From assembly GCF_018612875.1 (NCBI RefSeq), contig NZ_JAGGRI010000002.1, positions 124,001-188,000 of the forward strand: DNA of 64,000 nt, in the 5' to 3' direction. Below, piece after piece: positions 1-7,928 of the stretch (its first letter is position 1; each line of letters opens with the position of its first letter). The translations under genes and the position numbers were made by a program. This stretch comes from Lysobacter sp. ISL-50 (GTDB lineage Bacteria; Pseudomonadota; Gammaproteobacteria; Xanthomonadales; Xanthomonadaceae). The notes under the pieces are model-generated. The model ran no database searches. It was not told the DNA's origin and saw only the letters and a list, made by a program, of their open reading frames with translations.

Positions 1-198
1 CCGCGGCCGGTCGCGAACAGCTACGGGCGGATGAACTTCGACGAATACGCGGACATCCCCGTGTACACCGGCGCCGAGCTGCCGCCGCTGGCGCGCGCGG
101 CCGGTGTCGCGCCGATGACGGCATGGCTGTTGCTGTTGGCCGCCGGCTTGTGCGCGTTCGCGCTGCACCGCCTGCGCCGCTGGCCGACGGAGCTTTGA
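1..198 (+). CDS. C-terminal end of a membrane protein (possibly ABC permease), 5' truncated
   Basis: Only the last 65 codons are in the window, ending with TGA at 196-198. The fragment has a short polar stretch followed by one clear transmembrane helix (MTAWLLLLAAGLCAFALH) and a basic cytoplasmic tail (RLRRWPTEL), so the protein ends with a membrane span and an inside C-terminus. The stop lies 3 bases before the TonB receptor start, so the two are surely co-transcribed. ABC permeases of the DUF3526 type often precede such receptors in pseudomonads and xanthomonads, and that would fit an iron or metal uptake role, but the piece is too short to prove the family. Confidence 0.6.
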   Translation, partial: PRPVANSYGRMNFDEYADIPVYTGAELPPLARAAGVAPMTAWLLLLAAGLCAFALHRLRRWPTEL

Positions 199-201
199 GC
201 G

Positions 202-2139
202 ATGAAACGCGCGAGCCTCGCATGGACCCTGGGCTGCGGCCTGGCCGCCTTCGCCGCCGCCGCCGATGCGCAGCGCGCCGGCGACAACGCCGTGACCGCG
301 GCCGAGGACGCGTTCGGCGCGACCTTGGGCAATGAAACCATCGGCCTGTACAGCAGCAAGCAAGTACGCGGCTTCTCGCCGGTGGACGCCGGCAATGTGC
401 GCATGGACGGCATCTACTTCGATCGCCAGGGCACGGTGCCGCCGGCCCTGGTCGAAGGCTCGACCATCCGCGTCGGCCTGTCGGCGCTGAATTATCCGTT
501 CCCGGCGCCGACCGGCATCGTCGATTACCGCCTGAAGAAAGCCGGCGACGAGCGCGTGCTGAGCCTGCTCGGCGCGATCAACGCCTACGGCGCGCCGGCC
601 TTGGAGTTCGACGCCAAGCTGCCGATCGTGGACGGCCGCTTCGGCATCGCCGCCAACATCGCCGTGGCGCGCGAGGAGTATTACGACGGCGCCGACGCGC
701 GCTATGTCCGCGCCGGATTCGTGCCGCGCTGGCGGCCGACGGAGAACATCGAGATCCTGCCGTTCTGGAGCATCTCGCGCGGCCGCGACGAAGAAGTCGC
801 GCCGACCATCATCACCGCCGGGCCGTACCGGCCGCCCCGAATCCAGCGTCGCCGTCATTTCGGCCAGGCGTGGTCGGACAACGAATACGACAGCCGCAAC
901 TACGGCGTGCTCGGCAAGGCCCGGCTGGGCGGCGACTGGGCGCTGGCCGGCGGCGTGTTCCGTTCGATCAACAACCAGCCCAGCGGTTTCGCCGAGTTGT
1001 TCACCGACACCCGCGCGGACGGCATGACGCGGGAGAAAGTCATCGCCGATCCGCGCCAGCGCTACGCCTCCACCAGCGGCGAGCTGCGGCTGAGCCGCAG
1101 CTTCCGCGAAGGCCCGCGCCTGCATGTGCTGCAAGTGGCCGTGCGCGGACGCGGGCTGGACAGCGAGTACGGCGGTTCGGCGGCGGCGATCGATTACGGC
1201 TGGCGGCCTCTGGGCGAACCGCGGCCGGTGCCGCCGCCGTCGTCGTTCGACTTCGGCCCGCGCACCCGCGATCACGTCGAGCAATGGACCGGCGGCCTGG
1301 CGTATGAAGGGCGCTGGCGCGATGTCGGCGAGCTGAGCCTGGGCATCCAGCGCAGCCGCTATCGCAAGCACGTGGACCAACCGGGCCTGGCGCGCACGAG
1401 CAGTCGCGACGATCCGTGGCTGCCCAACGCCACCGCCTCGGTGTATCTGAGCAAGACGCTGGCGCTGTACGCCGGCCACACCCGCGGGCTGGAGGAAACC
1501 GGGATCGCGCCGGACGATGCCGCCAACCGCAATCAGGCGCTGCCGGCGATCCGCACCCGCCAGACCGATGCCGGCGTGCGCTGGTCGCTGAGCCAGGACC
1601 TGAAACTGGTCGCCGGCGCTTTCGACGTGCGCAAGCCGTACTTCACCACCGACGAGCGCAACGTCTATGGCGCGATCGGCGAAGTGCGCCATCGCGGCGT
1701 CGAACTGAGCCTGAGCGGCAAGCCGGCCGAGCACTGGAGCCTGGTCGCCGGCGCGGTGCTGATGCATCCGCGGGTCAGCGGCGAAGCGGTGCAGCTGGGC
1801 CGCGTCGGCGATCGCCCGATCGGCCAGACCGAGCGCGTATTGCGCAGCGATGTCGAATACCGGCCGCCGCTGCTGCCGGGCTGGTCGTTCGATGTGTCGA
1901 TGAGCCATTACGGCGAACGCGTCGCCTCGCGCGACGGCTTCAACCGCGTTCCGGCCTACACGCTGGTGGATGTCGGCGCGCGCTATCGCTTCAAGCTCGG
2001 CGCCGCGCCGGCGACCTTGCGCCTGCTGGTGGCCAACGCCGGCGACACGTTTACCTGGAACATCTACGGCAACAACAGTTTCGGCCTGACCGATGGGCGG
2101 CGCTACGTGGCGCAGCTCGCGGTGGATTTCGACGGCTGA
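202..2139 (+). CDS. TonB-dependent outer-membrane receptor (siderophore/metallophore type)
   Basis: A 645-residue outer-membrane receptor. The N-terminus is a signal peptide (basic MKR, hydrophobic core, likely cleavage after AADA near residue 23). It is followed by a plug domain (about residues 35-170, with the RVxxDGIYFDRQG-like stretch) and a beta-barrel that runs to the C-terminus, which ends in an aromatic/hydrophobic strand (RRYVAQLAVDFDG). The length is typical of small siderophore receptors. GGAG at 189-192 sets the ATG. It follows a membrane protein gene by 3 bases and precedes a kinase, a PLP enzyme and an ATP-grasp ligase, which suggests that it imports the metal-loaded product of the cluster. 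The substrate cannot be read from the sequence. Confidence 0.85.
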   Translation: MKRASLAWTLGCGLAAFAAAADAQRAGDNAVTAAEDAFGATLGNETIGLYSSKQVRGFSPVDAGNVRMDGIYFDRQGTVPPALVEGSTIRVGLSALNYPFPAPTGIVDYRLKKAGDERVLSLLGAINAYGAPALEFDAKLPIVDGRFGIAANIAVAREEYYDGADARYVRAGFVPRWRPTENIEILPFWSISRGRDEEVAPTIITAGPYRPPRIQRRRHFGQAWSDNEYDSRNYGVLGKARLGGDWALAGGVFRSINNQPSGFAELFTDTRADGMTREKVIADPRQRYASTSGELRLSRSFREGPRLHVLQVAVRGRGLDSEYGGSAAAIDYGWRPLGEPRPVPPPSSFDFGPRTRDHVEQWTGGLAYEGRWRDVGELSLGIQRSRYRKHVDQPGLARTSSRDDPWLPNATASVYLSKTLALYAGHTRGLEETGIAPDDAANRNQALPAIRTRQTDAGVRWSLSQDLKLVAGAFDVRKPYFTTDERNVYGAIGEVRHRGVELSLSGKPAEHWSLVAGAVLMHPRVSGEAVQLGRVGDRPIGQTERVLRSDVEYRPPLLPGWSFDVSMSHYGERVASRDGFNRVPAYTLVDVGARYRFKLGAAPATLRLLVANAGDTFTWNIYGNNSFGLTDGRRYVAQLAVDFDG

Positions 2140-2167
2140 GTCCGAAGCGCAACGGGGAGACGCGGCC

Positions 2168-3121
2168 ATGCTGCGGCAGGATCGAATGGGGATTTCGAAT
2201 CACAGTGCGGCGCCCGCGGCGCAGGACGCGTTGTTCCCGGCCGCGCGATCGGCGCGCGCGCGCACGGTGTACAGCGGCGTGTGTCACGGGACCTTGGGCG
2301 AGTTGTGGCAAGGCCCGTACGAACAGGACGGCGAACTGCATATCGGCCTGATCTCGCTGCCGGTGCGCAAGTACAGCTGGATGCACTATCTGCCCGGTGA
2401 GGACGGCGAGGACGGCGCCGATCTGGCCGGCAAGGACAAATGCCGGCGCGCGATCGGCTTGTATCTGCAGCATCACGGCAAGAGCCTGCCGCCGGGGCGC
2501 TGGAGCCACGATTCCGAATTGCCGCTGGGCAAGGGCATGGCCAGTTCCACCGCCGATCTGGTCGCGACCATCCGCTGCCTGGACCGCATCTTCGGCCTCG
2601 ACACGCCGGTGCCGGCGGTGGCCGATCTGCTGCGCGGCATCGAGCGCTCCGATAGCGTGTTCCTGGACCGCTACGCGTTGTACCTCAGCGGCCGCCAGCA
2701 GATCGTGCGCAGCTTCGACAGCTCGCCGCGCCTGCACGCCTGCTACATCGACGAAGGCGGCACGGTGGAGACCGAGAAGCTCGCCGATCCGCTGCTGCGC
2801 CACTACCAGCGCCACCTGCCGTCGTACCGGCACGGTCTGCAGCAGGCCATCGAGGCCTTCGACGGCGGCGACGCGGCGGCGATCTGCGAATGCGCCACGC
2901 ACAGCGCGCAACTGGCGCAGTGGGTGACGCCGAAGCCGCATTTCGAAACACTGGCGCAGCACCGGCGCGAACTCGGCGCCGACGGCATCGTCGTCGCCCA
3001 CACCGGCAGCCTGCTCGGCTATCTGTTCGTGTCGCGTCCGGACGCGGCGCGCATGAGCGAGCTGTCGTCCTTCTTCCGCGGGCTGGGTCGCCAGTGCCGC
3101 TTCGCCGAGACGGGGTTGTGA
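2168..3121 (+). CDS. GHMP-family kinase, L-threonine kinase (PduX)-like
   Basis: A 317-residue GHMP kinase. The glycine-rich phosphate loop reads PLGKGMASSTAD (residues 119-130), which is the form seen in PduX, the enzyme that makes O-phospho-L-threonine from threonine and ATP. The N-terminus carries the GTLGELWQGP stretch typical of this subgroup. ATG 2168 was chosen because GGAG lies at 2155-2158; an upstream in-frame ATG lies inside the receptor gene. The stop overlaps the next start (TGATG), so translation is probably coupled to the PLP enzyme. No cobalamin or propanediol genes are nearby, so the usual PduX role is unlikely; I infer that it supplies a phosphorylated hydroxy-amino acid (Thr or Ser) to the next enzyme. 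Confidence 0.8.
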   Translation: MLRQDRMGISNHSAAPAAQDALFPAARSARARTVYSGVCHGTLGELWQGPYEQDGELHIGLISLPVRKYSWMHYLPGEDGEDGADLAGKDKCRRAIGLYLQHHGKSLPPGRWSHDSELPLGKGMASSTADLVATIRCLDRIFGLDTPVPAVADLLRGIERSDSVFLDRYALYLSGRQQIVRSFDSSPRLHACYIDEGGTVETEKLADPLLRHYQRHLPSYRHGLQQAIEAFDGGDAAAICECATHSAQLAQWVTPKPHFETLAQHRRELGADGIVVAHTGSLLGYLFVSRPDAARMSELSSFFRGLGRQCRFAETGL

Positions 3122-4191
3122 TGGCGCGCGCGACGAGTCTGCATACGCATATCGCCGATGCGATCAAGGCGCCCGATCTGGTGCGCCTGGGCGAGAACCT
3201 GTTCGTCGCCCGCTTCGAAACCATGAAGGTGTACTCGACCCTGGTCGCGGTCGAGCGCCTGCTCGCAAGCGGCCGCATCCGCGCGGGCGCGACGCTGATG
3301 GACAGCTCCAGCGGCATCTACGCCTACGCGCTGGCGCTGGCCTGCCACAAGTTCGGATTGCGCTGCCACATCGTCGGTTCCAAGACGGTGGACAAGACCT
3401 TGATGGTGCAGCTGCGGATTCTCGGCGCGACCATCGAGCAGGTCGAGCCGCAGGCCACCTTGAAGATGGACCAGAGCCTGCGCGTGGCGCGCATCCGCGA
3501 ACTGCTCGCGGCCGATCCGGACGTGCACTGGATGCAGCAGTACCACGACGATATCCACTATCACGGTTACCAGCCGGTGGCCGACTTGATCCGCGACGCG
3601 GTCGGCGCGGGCCCGTTGAGCGTGGTCGGCGGCGTCGGCTCGGGTTGCTCCACCGGCGGGCTGGCCTGCGCCCTGCGCGAAGACGATGCGTCGCTGCAGC
3701 TGATCGGCGTGCAGCCCTTCGGCAGCATGACCTTCGGCTGCGAACACATCGAAGACCCCGGCATCATCATCGCCGGCATCGGCAGCTCGATTCCGTTCCG
3801 CAACGTGCGCCACGCTCTGTACGACCAGGTGCACTGGGTCAGCTTCGACTACGGCCTGTCCGGTTCGGTGGCGCTGCTGCGCGAGCACGCGGTGTTCGCC
3901 GGCCTGTCCACCGGCTGCTGCTATCTGGTCGCGCAACGCGAAGCGCGCCTGCATCCCGAGCGCAAGGTGATCTTCCTCGCCGCCGACACCGGCCATCGCT
4001 ACGTCGAGGGCGTGTTCGCCCATTACGAGCAAGCGCTGGACCCGCGCGCGCTGCATCCCACGCCGATCGCGTCGCTCGACGAACTGACCTTGCCGTGGTC
4101 GGCGATGGCCTGGAATCGCGCCGGCTTCGATCCCGCTCCCGATACCGCCGCCACGCGCGCGCCGCACGGCGCGGCGGTCGCGGCGCACTGA
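3121..4191 (+). CDS. PLP-dependent enzyme of the cysteine synthase/threonine synthase fold (divergent)
   Basis: A 356-residue fold-type II PLP enzyme. Lys36 in the ETMKVYSTLVAVERLL stretch is the expected Schiff-base lysine, residues 61-65 (DSSSG) take the place of the substrate-binding TSGNTG loop, and GGVGSGCSTGG (170-180) is the phosphate-binding loop. The motifs are recognisable but unlike those of housekeeping CysK/CysM. It overlaps the kinase stop by one base and is followed 25 bases later by the ATP-grasp gene. Related enzymes (SbnA, CysK-like diaminoacid synthases) replace a beta-leaving group with ammonia or another amine. With a kinase upstream, beta-replacement on O-phosphothreonine or O-phosphoserine to give a diamino acid or N-substituted product is the natural inference. 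The C-terminal 40 residues are alanine-rich and probably disordered. Confidence 0.75.
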   Translation: MARATSLHTHIADAIKAPDLVRLGENLFVARFETMKVYSTLVAVERLLASGRIRAGATLMDSSSGIYAYALALACHKFGLRCHIVGSKTVDKTLMVQLRILGATIEQVEPQATLKMDQSLRVARIRELLAADPDVHWMQQYHDDIHYHGYQPVADLIRDAVGAGPLSVVGGVGSGCSTGGLACALREDDASLQLIGVQPFGSMTFGCEHIEDPGIIIAGIGSSIPFRNVRHALYDQVHWVSFDYGLSGSVALLREHAVFAGLSTGCCYLVAQREARLHPERKVIFLAADTGHRYVEGVFAHYEQALDPRALHPTPIASLDELTLPWSAMAWNRAGFDPAPDTAATRAPHGAAVAAH

Positions 4192-4216
4192 ACTTCGCAC
4201 TCCTGAGGATTTTCCC

Positions 4217-5497
4217 ATGGCGCATCTGTTGATGATCGAAAGCTGGGTCGGCGGCACCGGCCGCATCTTCCCGCCCGCGATCGCCCGGCTCGGGCACCGC
4301 TACACCTTCGTCACCCGCAATCGCGGCCATTACCAGGACCCGCGTTCGCGCGAGATCCACCCGGTGATCGAGCATGCCGATCACGTGCTGAGCTTCGACA
4401 CCAACGAGGTTCCGGCGTTGATCGACTTCCTGCGCGCGCAGCACGCGCTGCTGAAGTTCGATGGCGTGGTGACGATCTGCGACTACTACATCGGCACCGT
4501 CGCCGAAGTCGCGCAGGCCCTGGATCTTCCGCAGGCGTTCTCGGCCAACGTGGTGATGGAACGGCGCAAGGATCAGGTGCGCGAGGCGATCGAACGCGCC
4601 GGCCTGCCCAACCCGAAATTCGCCGTGACTTCCGGCTGGGACGACACCCGCGCGCAGGCGGCGCGGATCGGCTATCCGCTGATCGCCAAGCCCACCGATC
4701 TGGCGTCCAGCGCTTTCGTGCGGCTGGTGCACGACGAAGAAGAACTGTGCGCCGCCTTCGACGCGCTGGAACAATTCCCGCGCAACTTCCGCGAGCAGGA
4801 ACGGGTGCCGCTGCTGTTGCTGGAGGAGTACATGCGCGGCGAAGAGGTCAGCGTCGAGGCCTGCACCTATCGCGGCCGGACCACGATCATCGGCATCACC
4901 GACAAGAGCGTGACCGGGTTTCCGTACTTCATCGAAGACGGGCATATGTTCCCGGCCAGACTAGACGATGGCGTCGCCGCGCAGATCGAAGCCTTGGTGC
5001 GCGGCGCCCTGGACGCGGTCGGCCACGATCACGGCATCAGCCACACCGAGGTCAAGCTGACCGCCGACGGGCCGCGCATCGTCGAAATCAATCCGCGCCC
5101 GGGCGGCAACTACATCGCCGAACTGATCCAGCGGGTGACCGGTATCGACCTGCTCGACGCGCAGATCGAACTCGCCCTGGGTCGTGAACCGGACCTGCGC
5201 CGCCGCGACACCGGCGTGGCCAGCGCGGCGATCAAATTCCTGGTACCGCCGCGCGCCGGCCATGTCGTGGCGATGGAAGGCGCGCAGACCCTGGAGAGCG
5301 ATCCGAACATCGAACGCTGGATCATGGCCGCGGTCGCCGGCACCGACGTCGCCGCGCCGATCGACAACGCCTGCTACATCGGCCACGTCATCGCCAGCGA
5401 TGGCGAAGGCCAACAGGCGCGCGCATATGCCGAACGCGCACTGGCGCGAGTAACCCTGACCTACGCCGAAGCCCCCGCCATCTCCAGCGCCGCCTGA
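4217..5497 (+). CDS. ATP-grasp domain carboxylate-amine ligase
   Basis: A 426-residue ATP-grasp ligase of the L-amino-acid/dipeptide ligase group. The N-terminal pre-ATP-grasp domain (about 1-105) is followed by the ATP-grasp core (about 110-320), with the nucleotide-binding PLIAKP and LLLEEY stretches and the magnesium-binding EINPRPGGNY (starting at E290, with N292 and R294). Such enzymes activate a carboxylate as acyl-phosphate and join it to an amine. AGGA at 4206 precedes ATG 4217. In this operon it is the obvious candidate for joining the diamino-acid product to a second amino or carboxylic acid. The cluster has no NRPS or NIS synthetase, so this is the only visible condensing enzyme. 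Confidence 0.8.
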   Translation: MAHLLMIESWVGGTGRIFPPAIARLGHRYTFVTRNRGHYQDPRSREIHPVIEHADHVLSFDTNEVPALIDFLRAQHALLKFDGVVTICDYYIGTVAEVAQALDLPQAFSANVVMERRKDQVREAIERAGLPNPKFAVTSGWDDTRAQAARIGYPLIAKPTDLASSAFVRLVHDEEELCAAFDALEQFPRNFREQERVPLLLLEEYMRGEEVSVEACTYRGRTTIIGITDKSVTGFPYFIEDGHMFPARLDDGVAAQIEALVRGALDAVGHDHGISHTEVKLTADGPRIVEINPRPGGNYIAELIQRVTGIDLLDAQIELALGREPDLRRRDTGVASAAIKFLVPPRAGHVVAMEGAQTLESDPNIERWIMAAVAGTDVAAPIDNACYIGHVIASDGEGQQARAYAERALARVTLTYAEAPAISSAA

Positions 5498-5514
5498 CCC
5501 TCCACCCCCCTCCG

Positions 5515-5570
5515 CAATGCTTTTCCCCCCTTTGAAAAAGGGGGGGCAGGGGGGATTCGCTCTTGCTCCC
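5515..5570. repeat. CCCCCCTTTGAAAAAGGGGGG repeat copy inside an operon
   Basis: A G/C-block palindrome (CCCCCC TTTGAAAAA GGGGGG followed by GCAGGGGGGATT) between the ATP-grasp and DUF364 genes. The same element occurs as an inverted pair at 55690-55804. The hairpin sits about 40 bases before the downstream start and leaves no Shine-Dalgarno sequence there, so it may weaken expression of the two distal genes. Confidence 0.85.
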
Positions 5571-5598
5571 CCAGCACCAAACCACCGAGACCCACGCC

Positions 5599-6438
5599 AT
5601 GCCCTCCACCCCCCCCACCAGCGTCGCCGACCTCACCGCCGCCGTCCTTCGCGGCGACTACGGCCCCGATCCCGAGAGCCTGCACGCCGTCGGCGCCTTC
5701 TGGGTCCGGCAAAGCACCCAGTTCCCCGGCACCGACACCAAGTACCGCAACTACTACCTGGTGCTGCGGGTGGAATCGGGCTTCGGCGGCTGCTGCGTCG
5801 AGCGCGACCAACTCGACTCGGTGATCGCGGAAGAACTCTCCGGCAGCAGCGTCGCCCAGCTGCTGCGCGACGAACGCACGCCGGTGCGCATCGCCGCGCT
5901 CGACGCCTACCTGTCGCTGACCCGCCCGCATCGAGACGCCGCGCAGGCGCAGGTGTTCATGCTCCCGCATGGCACCCCGCTGCAGCGCGCGAAGGCGCGC
6001 GATCAGGCCATCGCCGGCTTGCTGGACATCGCTCCGGGCATGCGCGTGGGCCTGATCGGCGTGGTCAATCCGCTGGTGGACGCGATCCGCGCGCGCGGCG
6101 GCATCTGCCTGCCCTGCGACTTCAACCTGCAGCGCACCGCCGACGGCACCGAAGTCGCGCGCGACATGGCGCCGGTGTTGGCCCAGGCCGATCTGGTCAT
6201 CGCCACTGGCATGACCCTGAGCAACGGCTCGTTCGACGAGATCCTCGCCGCGGTGCGCCTGCGCGGCATCGGGTTGATCGTCTACGCGCAGACCGGCAGC
6301 GCGATCGTGCCGCAGTTCCTGGGCCACGGCGTGGCCGCGGTGTCGGCCGAACCGTTTCCGTTCTCGCAGTTCAGCGCCGATCCCACGCCGATCCATCTGT
6401 ATCGCGATGCCGGCGCCGACGCGCGCGCGGCGGCCTGA
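5599..6438 (+). CDS. DUF364-type putative heavy-metal-chelation domain protein
   Basis: A 279-residue protein with a Rossmann-like C-terminal half (MRVGLIGVVNPLVDAIR, then LVIATGMTLSNGSFDEIL) typical of the DUF364/DUF4213 family that databases label putative heavy-metal chelation. The N-terminal third contains a conserved-looking YYLVLRVESGFGGCC stretch with paired cysteines. Its function is not established in any organism that I can name with confidence. In this place it may handle the metal-chelator complex or act as a biosynthetic enzyme. ATG 5599 begins the conserved sequence; upstream sequence in the same frame comes from a repeat. The gene lacks a good ribosome-binding site because of that repeat. 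The next gene starts 9 bases after its stop. Confidence 0.65.
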   Translation: MPSTPPTSVADLTAAVLRGDYGPDPESLHAVGAFWVRQSTQFPGTDTKYRNYYLVLRVESGFGGCCVERDQLDSVIAEELSGSSVAQLLRDERTPVRIAALDAYLSLTRPHRDAAQAQVFMLPHGTPLQRAKARDQAIAGLLDIAPGMRVGLIGVVNPLVDAIRARGGICLPCDFNLQRTADGTEVARDMAPVLAQADLVIATGMTLSNGSFDEILAAVRLRGIGLIVYAQTGSAIVPQFLGHGVAAVSAEPFPFSQFSADPTPIHLYRDAGADARAAA

Positions 6439-6447
6439 GCCGATCCG

Positions 6448-7680
6448 ATGTCGATCGGGCAGGCGCGCGCAGACACGCAACTGAGCGAAGCCGAGCGCCG
6501 GCGCGGGCTCAACGGTCTGCTGGTCTACACCTTCTTCATGGTGACCGGCTTCGCCATGCTGATGCCGCTGGTCGCGGTGCACTACGTCAACGATGTCGGT
6601 CTGGCCGCGGCCGCGGTCGGCCTCGCGCTGGCGGTGCGGCAGTTGACCCAGCAAGGCCTCGCCTTGCTCGGCGGCGTGCTTTCGGATCGCTTCGGGGCGC
6701 GGCGGATGATCTGCCTGGGCGTGTTGCTGCGCGCGGCCGGTTTCGCCAGCCTCGCCTTCGCCGCCGATCTGCCCTTGCTGCTGGCGGCGATGGTGTTGTC
6801 GGCGCTGGGCGGGGCGATGTTCGAAGCGCCGTATCAGGCCTCGATCGCCGCGCTCACCGACGAAGGCAGCCGACCGCGTTATTACGCGATCAGCAACTGG
6901 GTCAGCGGCGTGGCCACGACCCTGGGCCCGCTGCTCGGCGTGGCCCTGCTGCATTTCGATTTCCGCATCGTGTGTTTGACCGCGGCGGCGTGCTTCGCGC
7001 TGAACTTCCTGATCACGCTGCGCCTGTTGCCGCGGGTCGAGATGCCGCCGCAACCGCCGCCGCTGCGTCACGGTCTGGATCTGGTCCGCGGCAATCGGCC
7101 GTTCGTGCGCCTGGTCGCGTTGATGATGCTGTACTGGTTCGTCGCCGTGCAGATCAACATCAGCTTCCCGCTGTTGGCGCAGCGCCTGACCGGCAGCGTC
7201 GATAGCGTCGGCGCGATGTTCGCGCTCAGCGCCGGCCTCACGGTGGCCTTGCAGTACGGCCTGGTGCGCTGGCTGGAAAAACGCCTGAGCAGCGCGCAGG
7301 TGCTGGTGCTGGGTGTGACGGTGATGTCGCTGGCCGCGGGCGCGATCGGCTTCGTCTCGGAGTTCGCCGGCTTCCTGGTTTGCGTCGCGGGCTTCTCGAT
7401 CGGCGCGTTGATGACGCGGCCGACGCAACAAACCTTGATCGCCGGTCTCGCCGATCCGCGCGCGCTCGGTACCTTTCTCGGCGTGAGTTCGTTGAGCCTC
7501 GCCGTCGGTGGCGGCATCGGCAATGTCGCCGGCGGCTGGCTGATCGATCTGTCCGCGGCGCGGGAATGGCCTTGGTTGCCGTGGTCGGTGTTCTGCCTCG
7601 TCGGCCTGCTCAGCGCCGCGGGTCTGCATTGGGCCACTCGTACGCGCGGGCGCATCGAGGCCGCTGCCGCGCACTCCTGA
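6448..7680 (+). CDS. MFS efflux transporter (DHA1/MdtH-like)
   Basis: A 410-residue major facilitator with about 12 hydrophobic helices. The cytoplasmic loop between helices 2 and 3 reads GGVLSDRFGARRM, the classic MFS motif A, and a motif-C-like glycine/proline stretch (GVATTLGPLLGVAL) lies in helix 5, which marks drug:H+ antiporters. It starts 9 bases after the DUF364 stop and is the last gene of the cluster, followed by a strong terminator. In siderophore-type loci the MFS protein usually exports the product, and I infer that role here. Confidence 0.85.
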   Translation: MSIGQARADTQLSEAERRRGLNGLLVYTFFMVTGFAMLMPLVAVHYVNDVGLAAAAVGLALAVRQLTQQGLALLGGVLSDRFGARRMICLGVLLRAAGFASLAFAADLPLLLAAMVLSALGGAMFEAPYQASIAALTDEGSRPRYYAISNWVSGVATTLGPLLGVALLHFDFRIVCLTAAACFALNFLITLRLLPRVEMPPQPPPLRHGLDLVRGNRPFVRLVALMMLYWFVAVQINISFPLLAQRLTGSVDSVGAMFALSAGLTVALQYGLVRWLEKRLSSAQVLVLGVTVMSLAAGAIGFVSEFAGFLVCVAGFSIGALMTRPTQQTLIAGLADPRALGTFLGVSSLSLAVGGGIGNVAGGWLIDLSAAREWPWLPWSVFCLVGLLSAAGLHWATRTRGRIEAAAAHS

Positions 7681-7703
7681 TCTCTTCCCCGTTGCTTTAG
7701 TTG

Positions 7704-7741
7704 CCCTCTCCTGGACTCCGGCAAGGGAGAGGGTTTTTTTT
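7704..7741 (+). terminator. Rho-independent terminator after the MFS gene
   Basis: CCCTCTCC (7704-7711) pairs with GGAGAGGG (7726-7733), followed directly by eight T residues. It lies 24 bases after the MFS stop and closes the cluster that begins before base 1. Confidence 0.9.
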
Positions 7742-7854
7742 GCCAACGGCTTGCGCAATGTCTGTCGTAAACCAGCACGTCATTCCAGAAAGCCGGCCCC
7801 GCCTTACTTCGGCTGAGTCGATCATCCGGAGCCTTTGACGAGACTCCCCCAGAA

Positions 7855-7882
7855 CGTCATTCCCGCGTTCGCGGGAATGACG
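7855..7882. repeat. CATTCCCGCG...CGCGGGAATG palindrome, single copy
   Basis: A near-perfect 28-base palindrome (CGTCATTCCCGCG, TT, CGCGGGAATGACG) followed by an A-run. On the minus strand the hairpin plus T-run could end transcription, although the LysR gene there reads away from 7929 and would use it. The full two-armed form of this family is found at 40049-40131 and 61561-61645. Confidence 0.85.
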
Positions 7883-7928
7883 AAAAAAAACGCAAGCCCT
7901 CGATCTCGAAACCATCGCGTCGCCGCGC

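Noticed and set aside
2168-3121. A cobalamin-pathway role for the PduX-like kinase
   Set aside because: No cob, cbi or pdu genes are nearby; the context is a receptor/ligase/exporter cluster.
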